A stretch of DNA of 10,520 bases from Clostridia bacterium (GCA_028699795.1 JAQVTZ010000054.1:1-10520), one strand, 5' to 3'; positions 1 to 6,520 are shown, counted from the stretch's first letter. The notes: a model not told the origin generated them from the letters alone. Made by a program: numbers and translations.

Positions 1-913
1 CGCCCAAACCGCCGTTAAGTCTATTTTCAAAGACCCCGAAGCCAATAAGATTTTAGGCGATATGGGTTATTCTTTAAGCTCCGCCAACTCCATCAACTGG
101 GGACGGTTGGTGCCGCAGATTGTTTATTATATTTCGGCTTATGTCGATCTTGTTGCAACAGAACAAATCAAACAGGGCGACCCCGTCAACTTCGTTGTTC
201 CCACGGGTAACTTTGGCAATGTGCTTGCCGCCTATTATGCAAAACGCATGGGGATACCCGTTTCCAAGCTGATTGTTGCAAGCAATACCAATAATGTGCT
301 TACCGATTTTTTCAACAAAGGCAGCTATGATATCAACCGCGCTTTTTATAAGACGATGTCGCCTTCGATGGATATTCTTATCAGCAGCAATCTCGAAAGA
401 CTTTTGTTCGAGCTTTGCGACCGTGACCCCGAAAAGTTGCGCTCGCTGATGTCCGAACTCGATACTTACGGCAGTTACGAACTAGACAAAAAACTCCTAA
501 CCGAAAAACTGCCAGAGTTTGTATCGTATTTTAGTGACGAAGAAGAGACGGCCGAAGCCATCGCCAATTTTTTTGATATGTTTGGATATGTTCTGGACCC
601 GCACACGGCGGTAGCGGTATCGGCGTATTATAATTATGTTACCGATACCGATGACGAAACCAAAACCGTCATCGTATCGACCGCAAGTCCCTATAAGTTC
701 GCGCGTGATGTGCTGCGTTGTCTTACCGGCAAAGACGAGACCAATGTTTTTAAAGCGGTAAAAAAATTGTCTTCGTATACCGCCACCGAAACACCCGAGC
801 GCATTGCGGAATTAAACACGCTTCCCATAGTACATAATATGGCAATTCCCAAAAACAAAATAAAGGATACCGTCATTCGACTTTTAACAAAGGAAGAGGG
901 CGGAGAAAAATAA
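1..913 (+). CDS. thrC: Threonine synthase, 3' part (5' end outside window)
   Basis: PLP-dependent enzyme converting O-phosphohomoserine to threonine, the last step of threonine synthesis, in the cytoplasm. The open frame runs in from the window edge (codons in phase from base 2; about 303 codons present), so the ATG at 62 is internal and not the start. The stretch PTGNFGN (bases 200-220), followed by a segment containing ASNTNN, is the phosphate-binding region typical of ThrC in fold-type II PLP enzymes. The N-terminal PLP lysine lies upstream of the window. The later segment with DPHTAVAV and STASPYKFA is also typical of the ThrC C-terminal part. The stop codon overlaps the trpS start by one base (TAATG), so translational coupling with trpS is likely. 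Identification is by motif recognition. Confidence 0.93.
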   Translation, partial: AQTAVKSIFKDPEANKILGDMGYSLSSANSINWGRLVPQIVYYISAYVDLVATEQIKQGDPVNFVVPTGNFGNVLAAYYAKRMGIPVSKLIVASNTNNVLTDFFNKGSYDINRAFYKTMSPSMDILISSNLERLLFELCDRDPEKLRSLMSELDTYGSYELDKKLLTEKLPEFVSYFSDEEETAEAIANFFDMFGYVLDPHTAVAVSAYYNYVTDTDDETKTVIVSTASPYKFARDVLRCLTGKDETNVFKAVKKLSSYTATETPERIAELNTLPIVHNMAIPKNKIKDTVIRLLTKEEGGEK

Positions 914-1908
914 TGGAAAAAAAACCCGTCATTTATAGCGGCATTCAGCCCACAGGAATTATCACGATTGGCAACTACATTGGCGCAATGTCCAACTGGT
1001 TGCGCTTGCAGGACGACTATTTTTGCATTTACGGCATTGCCGATTTGCATGCGCTCACCGTAAGACAAGTCCCTGCCGAGTTTCGCGCAAGGGCATTGTC
1101 GTTTTTTGCCCAATACCTTGCTTGCGGGCTAGACCCGTCTAAAGCGGTGCTTTATTTTCAGTCCCATGTACCGGCGCACGCCGAGCTTGCCTGGATCCTT
1201 AATTGCTATACCTATATAGGCGAAATGCAACGGATGACGCAATTTAAAGAAAAATCAGACAAGCACACAGACAACATCAATATGGGGTTGCTAAGCTATC
1301 CTGTCTTAATGGCGGCGGATATTTTGCTGTACCAAACTTCCCTTGTGCCCGTGGGCGCGGACCAAAAACAGCATCTCGAAATTACCAGAGATATCGCGAT
1401 AAGGTTTAACAATCTATATAGCGAAACCTTTAAGGTCCCCGAAGCGTATATCCCCAAGCAGGGCGCAAAGATATTCAGCTTACAAGAGCCCACCGCCAAA
1501 ATGTCCAAGTCCGATCCCGACCCCAACGCCGCCGTGTCTATCATCGAAGAGCCCGACTCGATTATGCGCAAGTTCAAGAGGGCGGTAACCGACTGCGAAA
1601 CCGTGGTAGAGTACCGCGAAGACAAACCCGGCGTATCCAACCTGCTTACTATTTTTAGCGAAATGACAGGGAAGTCAATCGAGGAGCTTGTGGCAGAGTA
1701 TCATGATACGGGCTATGCGAGATTCAAAAAAGAGGTGGGCGAAGCCGTAGTCGAAAAATTTGCCCCTATACGGGCAGAATATAATCGTTTGATGGATGAT
1801 AAGGCTTATCTTGCGGTGGTCGCCAAAGAGGGCGCCGAGAAAGCCGCAAGTCTTGCGGCGCGAACCATCGCCAAAGTCAAACGCAAAATAGGATTGGTCG
1901 TAAGATAA
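913..1908 (+). CDS. trpS: Tryptophan--tRNA ligase
   Basis: Class Ic aminoacyl-tRNA synthetase that charges tRNA-Trp with tryptophan in the cytoplasm. The 331-residue length matches the bacterial family. The N-terminus has the GIQPTG stretch and a HIGH-equivalent TIGN at residues 18-21, and the ATP-binding KMSKS motif is at residues 196-200. GADQKQHLE in the middle is typical of TrpRS and contributes to the active site. The start ATG overlaps the thrC stop by one base; a GGAG about 7 bases upstream (902-905) and the preceding AGGAAGAGG support it. The following DUF5685-like gene begins immediately after the TAA with no gap. A T-box or other tryptophan control, if present, would lie upstream of thrC and outside the window. 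Confidence 0.96.
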   Translation: MEKKPVIYSGIQPTGIITIGNYIGAMSNWLRLQDDYFCIYGIADLHALTVRQVPAEFRARALSFFAQYLACGLDPSKAVLYFQSHVPAHAELAWILNCYTYIGEMQRMTQFKEKSDKHTDNINMGLLSYPVLMAADILLYQTSLVPVGADQKQHLEITRDIAIRFNNLYSETFKVPEAYIPKQGAKIFSLQEPTAKMSKSDPDPNAAVSIIEEPDSIMRKFKRAVTDCETVVEYREDKPGVSNLLTIFSEMTGKSIEELVAEYHDTGYARFKKEVGEAVVEKFAPIRAEYNRLMDDKAYLAVVAKEGAEKAASLAARTIAKVKRKIGLVVR

Positions 1909-2778
1909 ATGTTCGGATATGTCACAGCGGACAAACCCAATATGCTTATTAAGGACTACGCCGTTTTCCGCGCGTATTATTGCGGCATGTGCAAGGCAAT
2001 CGCGAAGCGTACCAAAAGCCAGCTGATGCGAATCGGTATCAATTACGATATTACTTTTCTTGCGATACTTGCGCACAATTATTGCAAAACCCAACCCGAC
2101 ATCCAAGAAAGCCGTTGCGCGTTTCACCTATTAGGCAAAAAATATCCCATCGTGGGCAAAAACGATATTATGCTCCGTATTGCCGATATTAACACGCTTT
2201 TGGCATATTATAAAGTGGAAGACGATGTGCTGGACGGCGGAAAACTCAAACATAGACTGGGCAAGTTGATGACCAAAAGGCATTATAAAAGAGCGGCGCG
2301 GCGCATGCCTACGCTTGCCGCATCTATTAAGAGCAATTACGAAAGACTCCGCGCGCTCGAGCAAAACAAAGAAGAGAGCATAGACCGTCTTGCGGATTGT
2401 TTTGCTACGATGCTGGTAGAGGTCGGCAGAGCGGCATGCAATGGGCCCGACCCCTTACTTGACGACCTGTGTTATAATTTAGGCAGGTGGATATACTTAA
2501 TAGATGCCTATGATGACCTTTATGCGGATATCCAAGAAGGCAAATTCAATCCGCTTTTGCCTAGTGGCGACTTGACGGCGGAGACCGAAGAACAGATTAC
2601 GGATACCGTCAAGTTCAACCTTAGTCTTGCCGTTAGCAATATAAGAGCCGCGTACGATGCGATGGAAATCACCGTGTCGGAAGGCGCGCTTTCCAATATC
2701 ATCTACCGTGGGTTACAAGCCCGAACGGAGGAAATTCTCGCAAGGAGAGGAAAAGAATGCAAAAAGACCCTTTTATAG
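1909..2778 (+). CDS. DUF5685-like protein with two Asp-rich motifs
   Basis: A 289-residue, mostly helical protein that I recognise as DUF5685-like; its function is not established. The N-terminus carries a YYCGMC stretch (C25, C28), with further cysteines at 59 and 70, which together could form a metal or redox site. A DDVLD motif (D105, D106, D109) and a second motif, DAYDDLYAD (D199, D202, D203, D207) followed by a Gly-Lys-Phe-Asn-Pro-Leu stretch, have the spacing and look of the paired aspartate motifs of class I trans-isoprenyl synthases such as squalene/phytoene synthases. That resemblance is my inference. The start abuts the trpS stop with only a weak upstream SD, suggesting coupled translation. 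The 3' end overlaps the J-like gene by 22 bases, so the two products are probably made together. Confidence 0.8.
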   Translation: MFGYVTADKPNMLIKDYAVFRAYYCGMCKAIAKRTKSQLMRIGINYDITFLAILAHNYCKTQPDIQESRCAFHLLGKKYPIVGKNDIMLRIADINTLLAYYKVEDDVLDGGKLKHRLGKLMTKRHYKRAARRMPTLAASIKSNYERLRALEQNKEESIDRLADCFATMLVEVGRAACNGPDPLLDDLCYNLGRWIYLIDAYDDLYADIQEGKFNPLLPSGDLTAETEEQITDTVKFNLSLAVSNIRAAYDAMEITVSEGALSNIIYRGLQARTEEILARRGKECKKTLL

Positions 2779-3401
2779 TTCTTGGCGTAGATAGCTCGGT
2801 GACCCAAAGTGAGCTTTATGAGGCCTATAAAAAGCAACGCGACAAATATGTGGACAAACGCTTTCAACCGGGTGCCGAGGGCGCCGAAGCTTGCGAAAGA
2901 CTGGACGAAATAGAAATTGCCTACCGCGAAGCGGACGAAATGCTAAAAACGAGATTTTATGTGTCCAACTTCGACAATTCACACAAAGAAATCGACGATC
3001 TTATAAGAGCGGGCAAAATAGACGATGCGCAAAAGGCGCTGGATTCTACCATGGAGCGGGATGCGGAGTGGCATTTTTTGCAATCCATGGTTTACTACCG
3101 TCGCAAATGGCACAACGACGCGCGCGAGCAACTTAAGGCTGCGGTCGAAATGGAGCCCAATAATGTGAAGTATACCGAGGCGCTCAAAAATTTCGATGCG
3201 AAAACTAACGAAAAAGCAAATTATAATGCCCATCGCACCCATGTGTATCAAGAAGGTCCCCAAGAACGCTCTTACCGCGGCGAAAACTATGCCGCAGACA
3301 ACGGCCGTGCCGCTTGTACGCCCTGTAATGTGTGCTCTTCGCTGATATGCGCGGATTGCTGTTGCGAATGCATGGGCGGCGATCTTATATCTTGCTGTTA
3401 A
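2757..3401 (+). CDS. J-domain-like protein without HPD, with TPR-like middle and Cys-rich tail
   Basis: 214 residues. Residues 1-65 follow the J-domain pattern (DPFIVLGV at 4-11, a helix with YEAYKK, then a second helix with AYREADEML), but the HPD loop reads KYVDK (30-34), so the residues needed to stimulate an Hsp70 ATPase are missing. Residues 78-150 look like one or two TPR-type helical pairs (AGKIDDAQKAL; WHNDAREQLKAAVEMEPNN). After a low-complexity linker, the last 28 residues contain 10 cysteines (187, 190, 193, 198, 201-203, 205, 213, 214) around a GGD. The start is supported by AAGGAG at 2742-2747, nine bases upstream. The gene overlaps the DUF5685-like gene, implying a functional pair. 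Likely an adaptor or scaffold with a metal-binding or palmitoylation-like tail rather than a true co-chaperone; this is inference. Confidence 0.85.
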   Translation: MQKDPFIVLGVDSSVTQSELYEAYKKQRDKYVDKRFQPGAEGAEACERLDEIEIAYREADEMLKTRFYVSNFDNSHKEIDDLIRAGKIDDAQKALDSTMERDAEWHFLQSMVYYRRKWHNDAREQLKAAVEMEPNNVKYTEALKNFDAKTNEKANYNAHRTHVYQEGPQERSYRGENYAADNGRAACTPCNVCSSLICADCCCECMGGDLISCC

Positions 3402-3405
3402 CAAG

Positions 3406-3939
3406 ATGAAAGCCCCGTTTTCTTCCAAAAAGATTGCGACTGCGGCAATAGGCGCCGCGGTGTCGCTGCTTGCGGTGATCGGGGCTTTTTATATCCCCAA
3501 TCTTTCCGTTAGCCTCAATGTGATTGCGGCGATAGGGCTTTTGATACCGCTGTCGCAAAAGTTTTACCGCGAAGCCGCGCTTGCTTATCTTGCGGCAGGG
3601 GGTTTGGGCGCGATTTTTACCAATATCCATATTCTGCCTTTTGTAATGGTAACGGGGCTTTATACGCTTTTTGCGATTATCGCCTACGACAAAAAAATAA
3701 AATGGTGGATTACCGCACCCATAGGGTTTGCTTACGGCTGCCTGTGCTTTTTTATTCTGTATCAACTTACTTCGCTAATAGCGCTTGACCTTACCAAATT
3801 AAAAATGGGAAACTTGTCTCCCGCCGCGGTCTATATTATTTTAAACGCGGTATTTTTGATAGCTCTTGCCGCCTACCATTTTCTTATTCTGTGGATAAAT
3901 GCATATCTCAATAAACTGATTGCAAAAATAATGAAATAA
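3406..3939 (+). CDS. Six-helix integral membrane protein, unknown function
   Basis: 177 residues, very hydrophobic, with about six predicted membrane helices (roughly 10-30, 34-50, 55-72, 74-94, 99-124 and 138-168). The short cytoplasmic-type N-terminus (KAPFSSKK) is positively charged, as is the C-terminus. Size and topology resemble small ECF-transporter S components, but I see no diagnostic motif, so this is only a possibility. It starts four bases after the stop of the J-like gene and has no clear SD, so it is probably translated by coupling and belongs to the thrC-trpS operon. It is the last gene before the convergent arsR-type gene. A membrane partner for the two upstream uncharacterised proteins is a reasonable working idea. 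Confidence 0.75.
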   Translation: MKAPFSSKKIATAAIGAAVSLLAVIGAFYIPNLSVSLNVIAAIGLLIPLSQKFYREAALAYLAAGGLGAIFTNIHILPFVMVTGLYTLFAIIAYDKKIKWWITAPIGFAYGCLCFFILYQLTSLIALDLTKLKMGNLSPAAVYIILNAVFLIALAAYHFLILWINAYLNKLIAKIMK

Positions 3940-3978
3940 GGACCCTCTATTTAGATGCAAATAAAGTTTCCCAAATAG

Positions 3979-3999
3979 TATGAATGCAACGCATTCATA
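3979..3999. repeat. Perfect inverted repeat between convergent genes
   Basis: TATGAATGC and GCATTCATA are perfect 9-bp arms around the trinucleotide AAC. The repeat lies in the 105-bp gap between the stop of the membrane-protein gene and the stop of the ArsR-type gene on the other strand. It could act as a weak bidirectional transcription stop, but no T-run follows on either strand. A dispersed genomic palindrome is the alternative. Confidence 0.6.
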
Positions 4000-4044
4000 T
4001 CATAAGGAATAACCATAAACAAACGCTGTTTTTAATTAGTTGGT

Positions 4045-4392
4045 TTAATTCGCGCAAAGATACTCGACACCTGTCATCATAATATCGTTGATTTGCTCGT
4101 TTGCGATGCGGTAGTAGATGATTTTGCCGTCGCGACGGTAGTCTACAAGGCCCGCGTCGCGCAAAAGTTTCAATTGATGCGATACCGTGGTTTGGTTGAG
4201 GCTAAGAAGCTCCGAGATATCGCTAACGCAAAGCTCGCTAATCGCCAAAGCAGATAATATCTTGACTCTGGTGACATCCGAAAACACGCTGAAAAAACTG
4301 CACATATCCGCAAGGACGGCGTTGGACGGTAGATATTTTTTTACGACAGACTCGATGCTTTCTTCGGGGGTAAAGGTAATAATCTCACCCAT
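4045..4392 (-). CDS. ArsR/SmtB-family winged-helix repressor
   Basis: 115-residue DNA-binding repressor of the ArsR/SmtB type. FSVFSDVTRVKIL (34-46), the recognition-helix region QTTVSHQLKLLRDAGLV (67-83) and the wing RRDGKIIYYRI (86-96) are typical. The alpha-3/alpha-4 region reads ELCVSD (53-58), where CadC/ArsR-like metal sensors have ELCVCD; only the first cysteine is kept. Other cysteines are C31, near the N-terminal arm, and C113, three residues from the end. The SmtB-type alpha-5 histidine/aspartate ligands are not evident (NEQINDIMMTGVEYL at 98-112). The effector may therefore be a non-classical metal set, a thiol signal or something else. It is divergent from a Cys-rich mini-gene, which is the obvious candidate target. 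No strong SD is seen upstream of the ATG. Confidence 0.93.
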   Translation of the reverse strand: MGEIITFTPEESIESVVKKYLPSNAVLADMCSFFSVFSDVTRVKILSALAISELCVSDISELLSLNQTTVSHQLKLLRDAGLVDYRRDGKIIYYRIANEQINDIMMTGVEYLCAN

Positions 4393-4422
4393 TTTATTTT
4401 CCCATTCTTATTTGATAATGAA

Positions 4423-4428
4423 ATTGTA
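4423..4428 (-). promoter_or_regulatory. Possible -10 element for the ArsR-type gene
   Basis: On the minus strand this reads TACAAT, one mismatch from TATAAT, about 30 bases upstream of the ArsR start. No good -35 lies at 17 bases; TTGTCA on the minus strand (4451-4456) is 22 bases away. This is a tentative call and would place the two divergent promoters within the same 60-bp region. Confidence 0.3.
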
Positions 4429-4449
4429 GCGTACGATAAGGGTGGAACA

Positions 4450-4478
4450 TTGACAACCTTTGTCGCATATTGTAGAGT
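4450..4478 (+). promoter_or_regulatory. Sigma-A-type promoter of the Cys-rich mini-gene
   Basis: A perfect -35 box TTGACA (4450-4455), a 17-base spacer and a -10 box TAGAGT (4473-4478) immediately preceded by TG. The start of transcription would fall near 4485, leaving a short leader of about 23 bases that contains the SD of the mini-gene. An inverted repeat overlaps the -35 box and spacer, so repression by the divergent ArsR-type protein would be easy to envisage. Confidence 0.7.
4452..4464. promoter_or_regulatory. Operator-like inverted repeat over the -35 region
   Basis: GACAA (4452-4456) and TTGTC (4460-4464) are perfect inverted arms around CCT. The site overlaps the -35 box of the mini-gene promoter and lies about 60 bp upstream of the divergent ArsR-type gene. 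Position and symmetry fit an autoregulatory ArsR operator, but the arms are short and an alignment with orthologous loci would be needed to be sure. Confidence 0.4.
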
Positions 4479-4507
4479 ACCTTATTTTTTTGTAGAAGGA
4501 GAAATTT

Positions 4508-4666
4508 ATGAACAGTACGGTTTTGCCATTGGTGCTTATCGTTTTGCTGGGAGGCAACAACTGCCCGGACGGCCCCAGCTGCTGTGATATGACGCTCGCG
4601 CTATGTCTCGTTATTATATTCGGATGCTGCAATCCCTGTTGCCCATGCGGCACAACAACTGTTTGA
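4508..4666 (+). CDS. Cysteine-rich 52-residue membrane-type mini-protein
   Basis: A small gene of unknown function. The ATG is preceded by AGAAGGAG (4494-4501) with a 6-base spacing, an excellent ribosome site, behind a consensus-like promoter. The product has nine cysteines (C19, C25, C26, C33, C40, C41, C44, C45, C47). Two hydrophobic stretches, residues 5-14 (VLPLVLIVLL) and 28-38 (MTLALCLVIIF), are separated by a Gly/Asn/Cys loop and followed by a CCNPCCPCG cluster at 40-48. This could be a membrane-associated metal-binding peptide. It resembles the small Cys/Gly-rich clostridial proteins sometimes given the uninformative label high-cysteine HCB protein, but I cannot assign a family. It is divergent from an ArsR-type regulator, which suggests metal- or thiol-responsive control. 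The TGA stop overlaps the -35 box of the ung promoter. Confidence 0.8.
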   Translation: MNSTVLPLVLIVLLGGNNCPDGPSCCDMTLALCLVIIFGCCNPCCPCGTTTV

Positions 4667-4691
4667 CACCGTAACAAGATTGTTGTAGAAT
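4663..4691 (+). promoter_or_regulatory. Strong promoter of ung, predicting a leaderless transcript
   Basis: A perfect -35 box TTGACA (4663-4668) overlaps the mini-gene stop codon. After a 17-base spacer comes TAGAAT (4686-4691), one base from consensus. Only six bases separate the -10 box from the ung ATG, so the expected transcription start coincides with the initiation codon. Confidence 0.65.
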
Positions 4692-4697
4692 CTAAGC

Positions 4698-5378
4698 ATG
4701 GTTTACTTAAGAAACGATTGGGACGATATCTTAAAAAGCGACTTCGAGAGCGATTGGTACGAACAGTTAAGACAATTTCTTGTTGCGGAGTATCGCGAGC
4801 ACAAGGTGTATCCCGATATGTATGATATCTTTAACGCTCTCAAAACAACCTCTTACCGCGATACAAGAGTAGTGATATTGGGGCAAGACCCCTATCACAA
4901 TCCGGGTGAAGCGCACGGAATGTGCTTTTCGGTTAAGCCGGGTGTCAGGATACCGCCTTCACTGTTGAATATCTTCAAAGAACTAAGGGACGATTTGGGT
5001 ACTTATATCCCCAATAACGGTTACCTTATCGATTGGGCAAAGCAAGGTGTGCTGTTGCTCAACACGATACTTACGGTAAGGGAAAACGCGCCGTTATCGC
5101 ACAAAAAGAAGGGGTGGGAACTCCTCACGGACAGTGTGATACAAGCCCTAAACGCAAGAGAAAAGCCTGTCGTATTTTTGTTATGGGGCGCGCCTGCAAG
5201 GGCAAAAAAGGCGCTTATCACCAACCCCGCCCACACTATTTTGGAAGCTCCTCATCCGTCGCCGCTCTCTGCGCACTACGGTTTTTTTGGTTGTAGACAT
5301 TTTTCCAAAACCAACCTTATTCTCGAGGCCATGGGAGAAACGCCCATTGATTTTCAGATTAAAAATATTGAAAAGTAA
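4698..5378 (+). CDS. ung: Uracil-DNA glycosylase, family 1
   Basis: DNA repair enzyme that removes uracil from DNA, starting base-excision repair; cytoplasmic, 226 residues, as usual for the family. The water-activating motif GQDPYH is at residues 62-67 with the catalytic aspartate D64. The minor-groove loop HPSPLS is at 186-191 (H186), followed by GFFGCRHFSKTN. AHGMCFSV and the LLLN segment are also conserved. The ATG at 4698 gives the expected N-terminus (NDWDDIL). There is no SD before it, consistent with leaderless initiation from the promoter at 4663-4691. The 3' end faces the M23 gene across only 42 bases, with no evident terminator hairpin. Linkage to the upstream mini-gene looks positional rather than functional. 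Confidence 0.97.
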   Translation: MVYLRNDWDDILKSDFESDWYEQLRQFLVAEYREHKVYPDMYDIFNALKTTSYRDTRVVILGQDPYHNPGEAHGMCFSVKPGVRIPPSLLNIFKELRDDLGTYIPNNGYLIDWAKQGVLLLNTILTVRENAPLSHKKKGWELLTDSVIQALNAREKPVVFLLWGAPARAKKALITNPAHTILEAPHPSPLSAHYGFFGCRHFSKTNLILEAMGETPIDFQIKNIEK

Positions 5379-5420
5379 ATATATGCTTATTTTAACATAT
5401 TAGAATAATTGTAGTTTGGT

Positions 5421-6419
5421 TTACCGATTCCATTCCGAATTGACCGTTTTTCTTAGATTTTCTGCGTGGTAATCTTTTTCTTGTTTATGCACTTCGGCGC
5501 GGTTGTGAGAAAGAAATTTGGTAATCCCATACATATCAATCCATATCTCTTTAGGCCCTTGGTACTGGCATTCGTCGAAGATAAGCTGCATGCCGATATG
5601 CAAATGCGGCGGGCAGGACATATTGTTGTTTTCTTTATAACTGTACCCCGTGACACCCAAATATCCTATCACTTGGCCCGCTTGCACCGTATCGCCTTTT
5701 TTGAGATCTTCTATATAAGGTTTATTTTTTCTAAGATGCGCATAGTAATAACTTCGTTTGGTGTCGAAAGAGCGAATACCGATTCGCCAACCGCCATATC
5801 TGTTCCACCCGAGTTCTGTTATTGTGCCGCCCTCTACGGCGCATATCGGCGTACCGATGGATCCGTACATGTCGTGTCCGAGATGTTTGCGTTTGAACCC
5901 GTAGTTTCTTGCGTTGCCGAAGTCGTCTGCATGGTTAAACCAATAGCCTTTGGGGAAGGGATGATAATTCTTTAGCCCGTAGCCAACCTCTCCCGTTTCT
6001 TCTACCACATAATCGCCGATGAATTGCGCAAAAATTGCGGTGTACGCTTCTACATAATATTTATAATATTTATTGCTGCCAAAGTAATCGTCTATTTGCT
6101 TGCCTTTTTGAAGTGAAAGAACGAGGTCGCTTAGCGCTTTAATGTCCCTTTTTATCTGGAATTTGTTACCGTTTTTAACAGCAAGATAGGCAAGCGCTTT
6201 GACAAAATCAAAATCTACGGTTTCGGAGCCATGATATTTTACATCGTACTCGTAAGCAGACCTCAATATCTCATAAGGGACTTTATTGTCTACCCATCTG
6301 ATAAAATCCTTATTTTGCGACTCTTCGGCGTAAGCGGTATTTGTTAGCGGCAGAAACGCCGCGACAAGCATCGATACGACACAAACAAAGTACGCGATTC
6401 TTCTAAAGAAAGTACCCAT
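5421..6419 (-). CDS. Secreted M23-family metallopeptidase
   Basis: 332-residue exported zinc endopeptidase of the lysostaphin/LytM type, probably acting on peptidoglycan cross-links. Residues 1-31 form a signal peptide: FFRR, then a hydrophobic core, then a likely cut after AYA (29-31). Residues 35-150 are a helical region of unknown role. The M23 domain spans about 174-290: zinc ligands H179 and D183 (HLGHD), the AH at 227-228 following YYY, and HLH at 272-274. The sequence between H183-region and HLH contains the usual VEGGTI and GDTVQAGQVIGYLG strands. All catalytic ligands are present, so activity is expected. The C-terminal tail is charged. The start is chosen because it supplies the basic n-region; no good SD precedes it and the ATG lies in a predicted hairpin. 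No partner gene is adjacent on the strand. Confidence 0.92.
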   Translation of the reverse strand: MGTFFRRIAYFVCVVSMLVAAFLPLTNTAYAEESQNKDFIRWVDNKVPYEILRSAYEYDVKYHGSETVDFDFVKALAYLAVKNGNKFQIKRDIKALSDLVLSLQKGKQIDDYFGSNKYYKYYVEAYTAIFAQFIGDYVVEETGEVGYGLKNYHPFPKGYWFNHADDFGNARNYGFKRKHLGHDMYGSIGTPICAVEGGTITELGWNRYGGWRIGIRSFDTKRSYYYAHLRKNKPYIEDLKKGDTVQAGQVIGYLGVTGYSYKENNNMSCPPHLHIGMQLIFDECQYQGPKEIWIDMYGITKFLSHNRAEVHKQEKDYHAENLRKTVNSEWNR

Positions 6420-6443
6420 AAGACTATTTTCTTACGGGTACTT
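6410..6443 (-). promoter_or_regulatory. Hairpin enclosing the M23 start codon
   Basis: AAGTACCC (6410-6417) pairs with GGGTACTT (6436-6443), and TAAG (6419-6422) pairs with CTTA (6431-6434), giving 12 of 13 pairs with an 8-base loop. In the minus-strand mRNA the ATG (6417-6419) is inside the stem, so initiation could depend on opening the structure. It might alternatively be a DNA-level operator. Confidence 0.5.
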
Positions 6444-6520
6444 ATTTTTATGTATGGATATTCTTACCGTAACTTGTTCTTGTTGTTTTTGACGGCATAG
6501 CGCGCCTCGTAAACTATATA

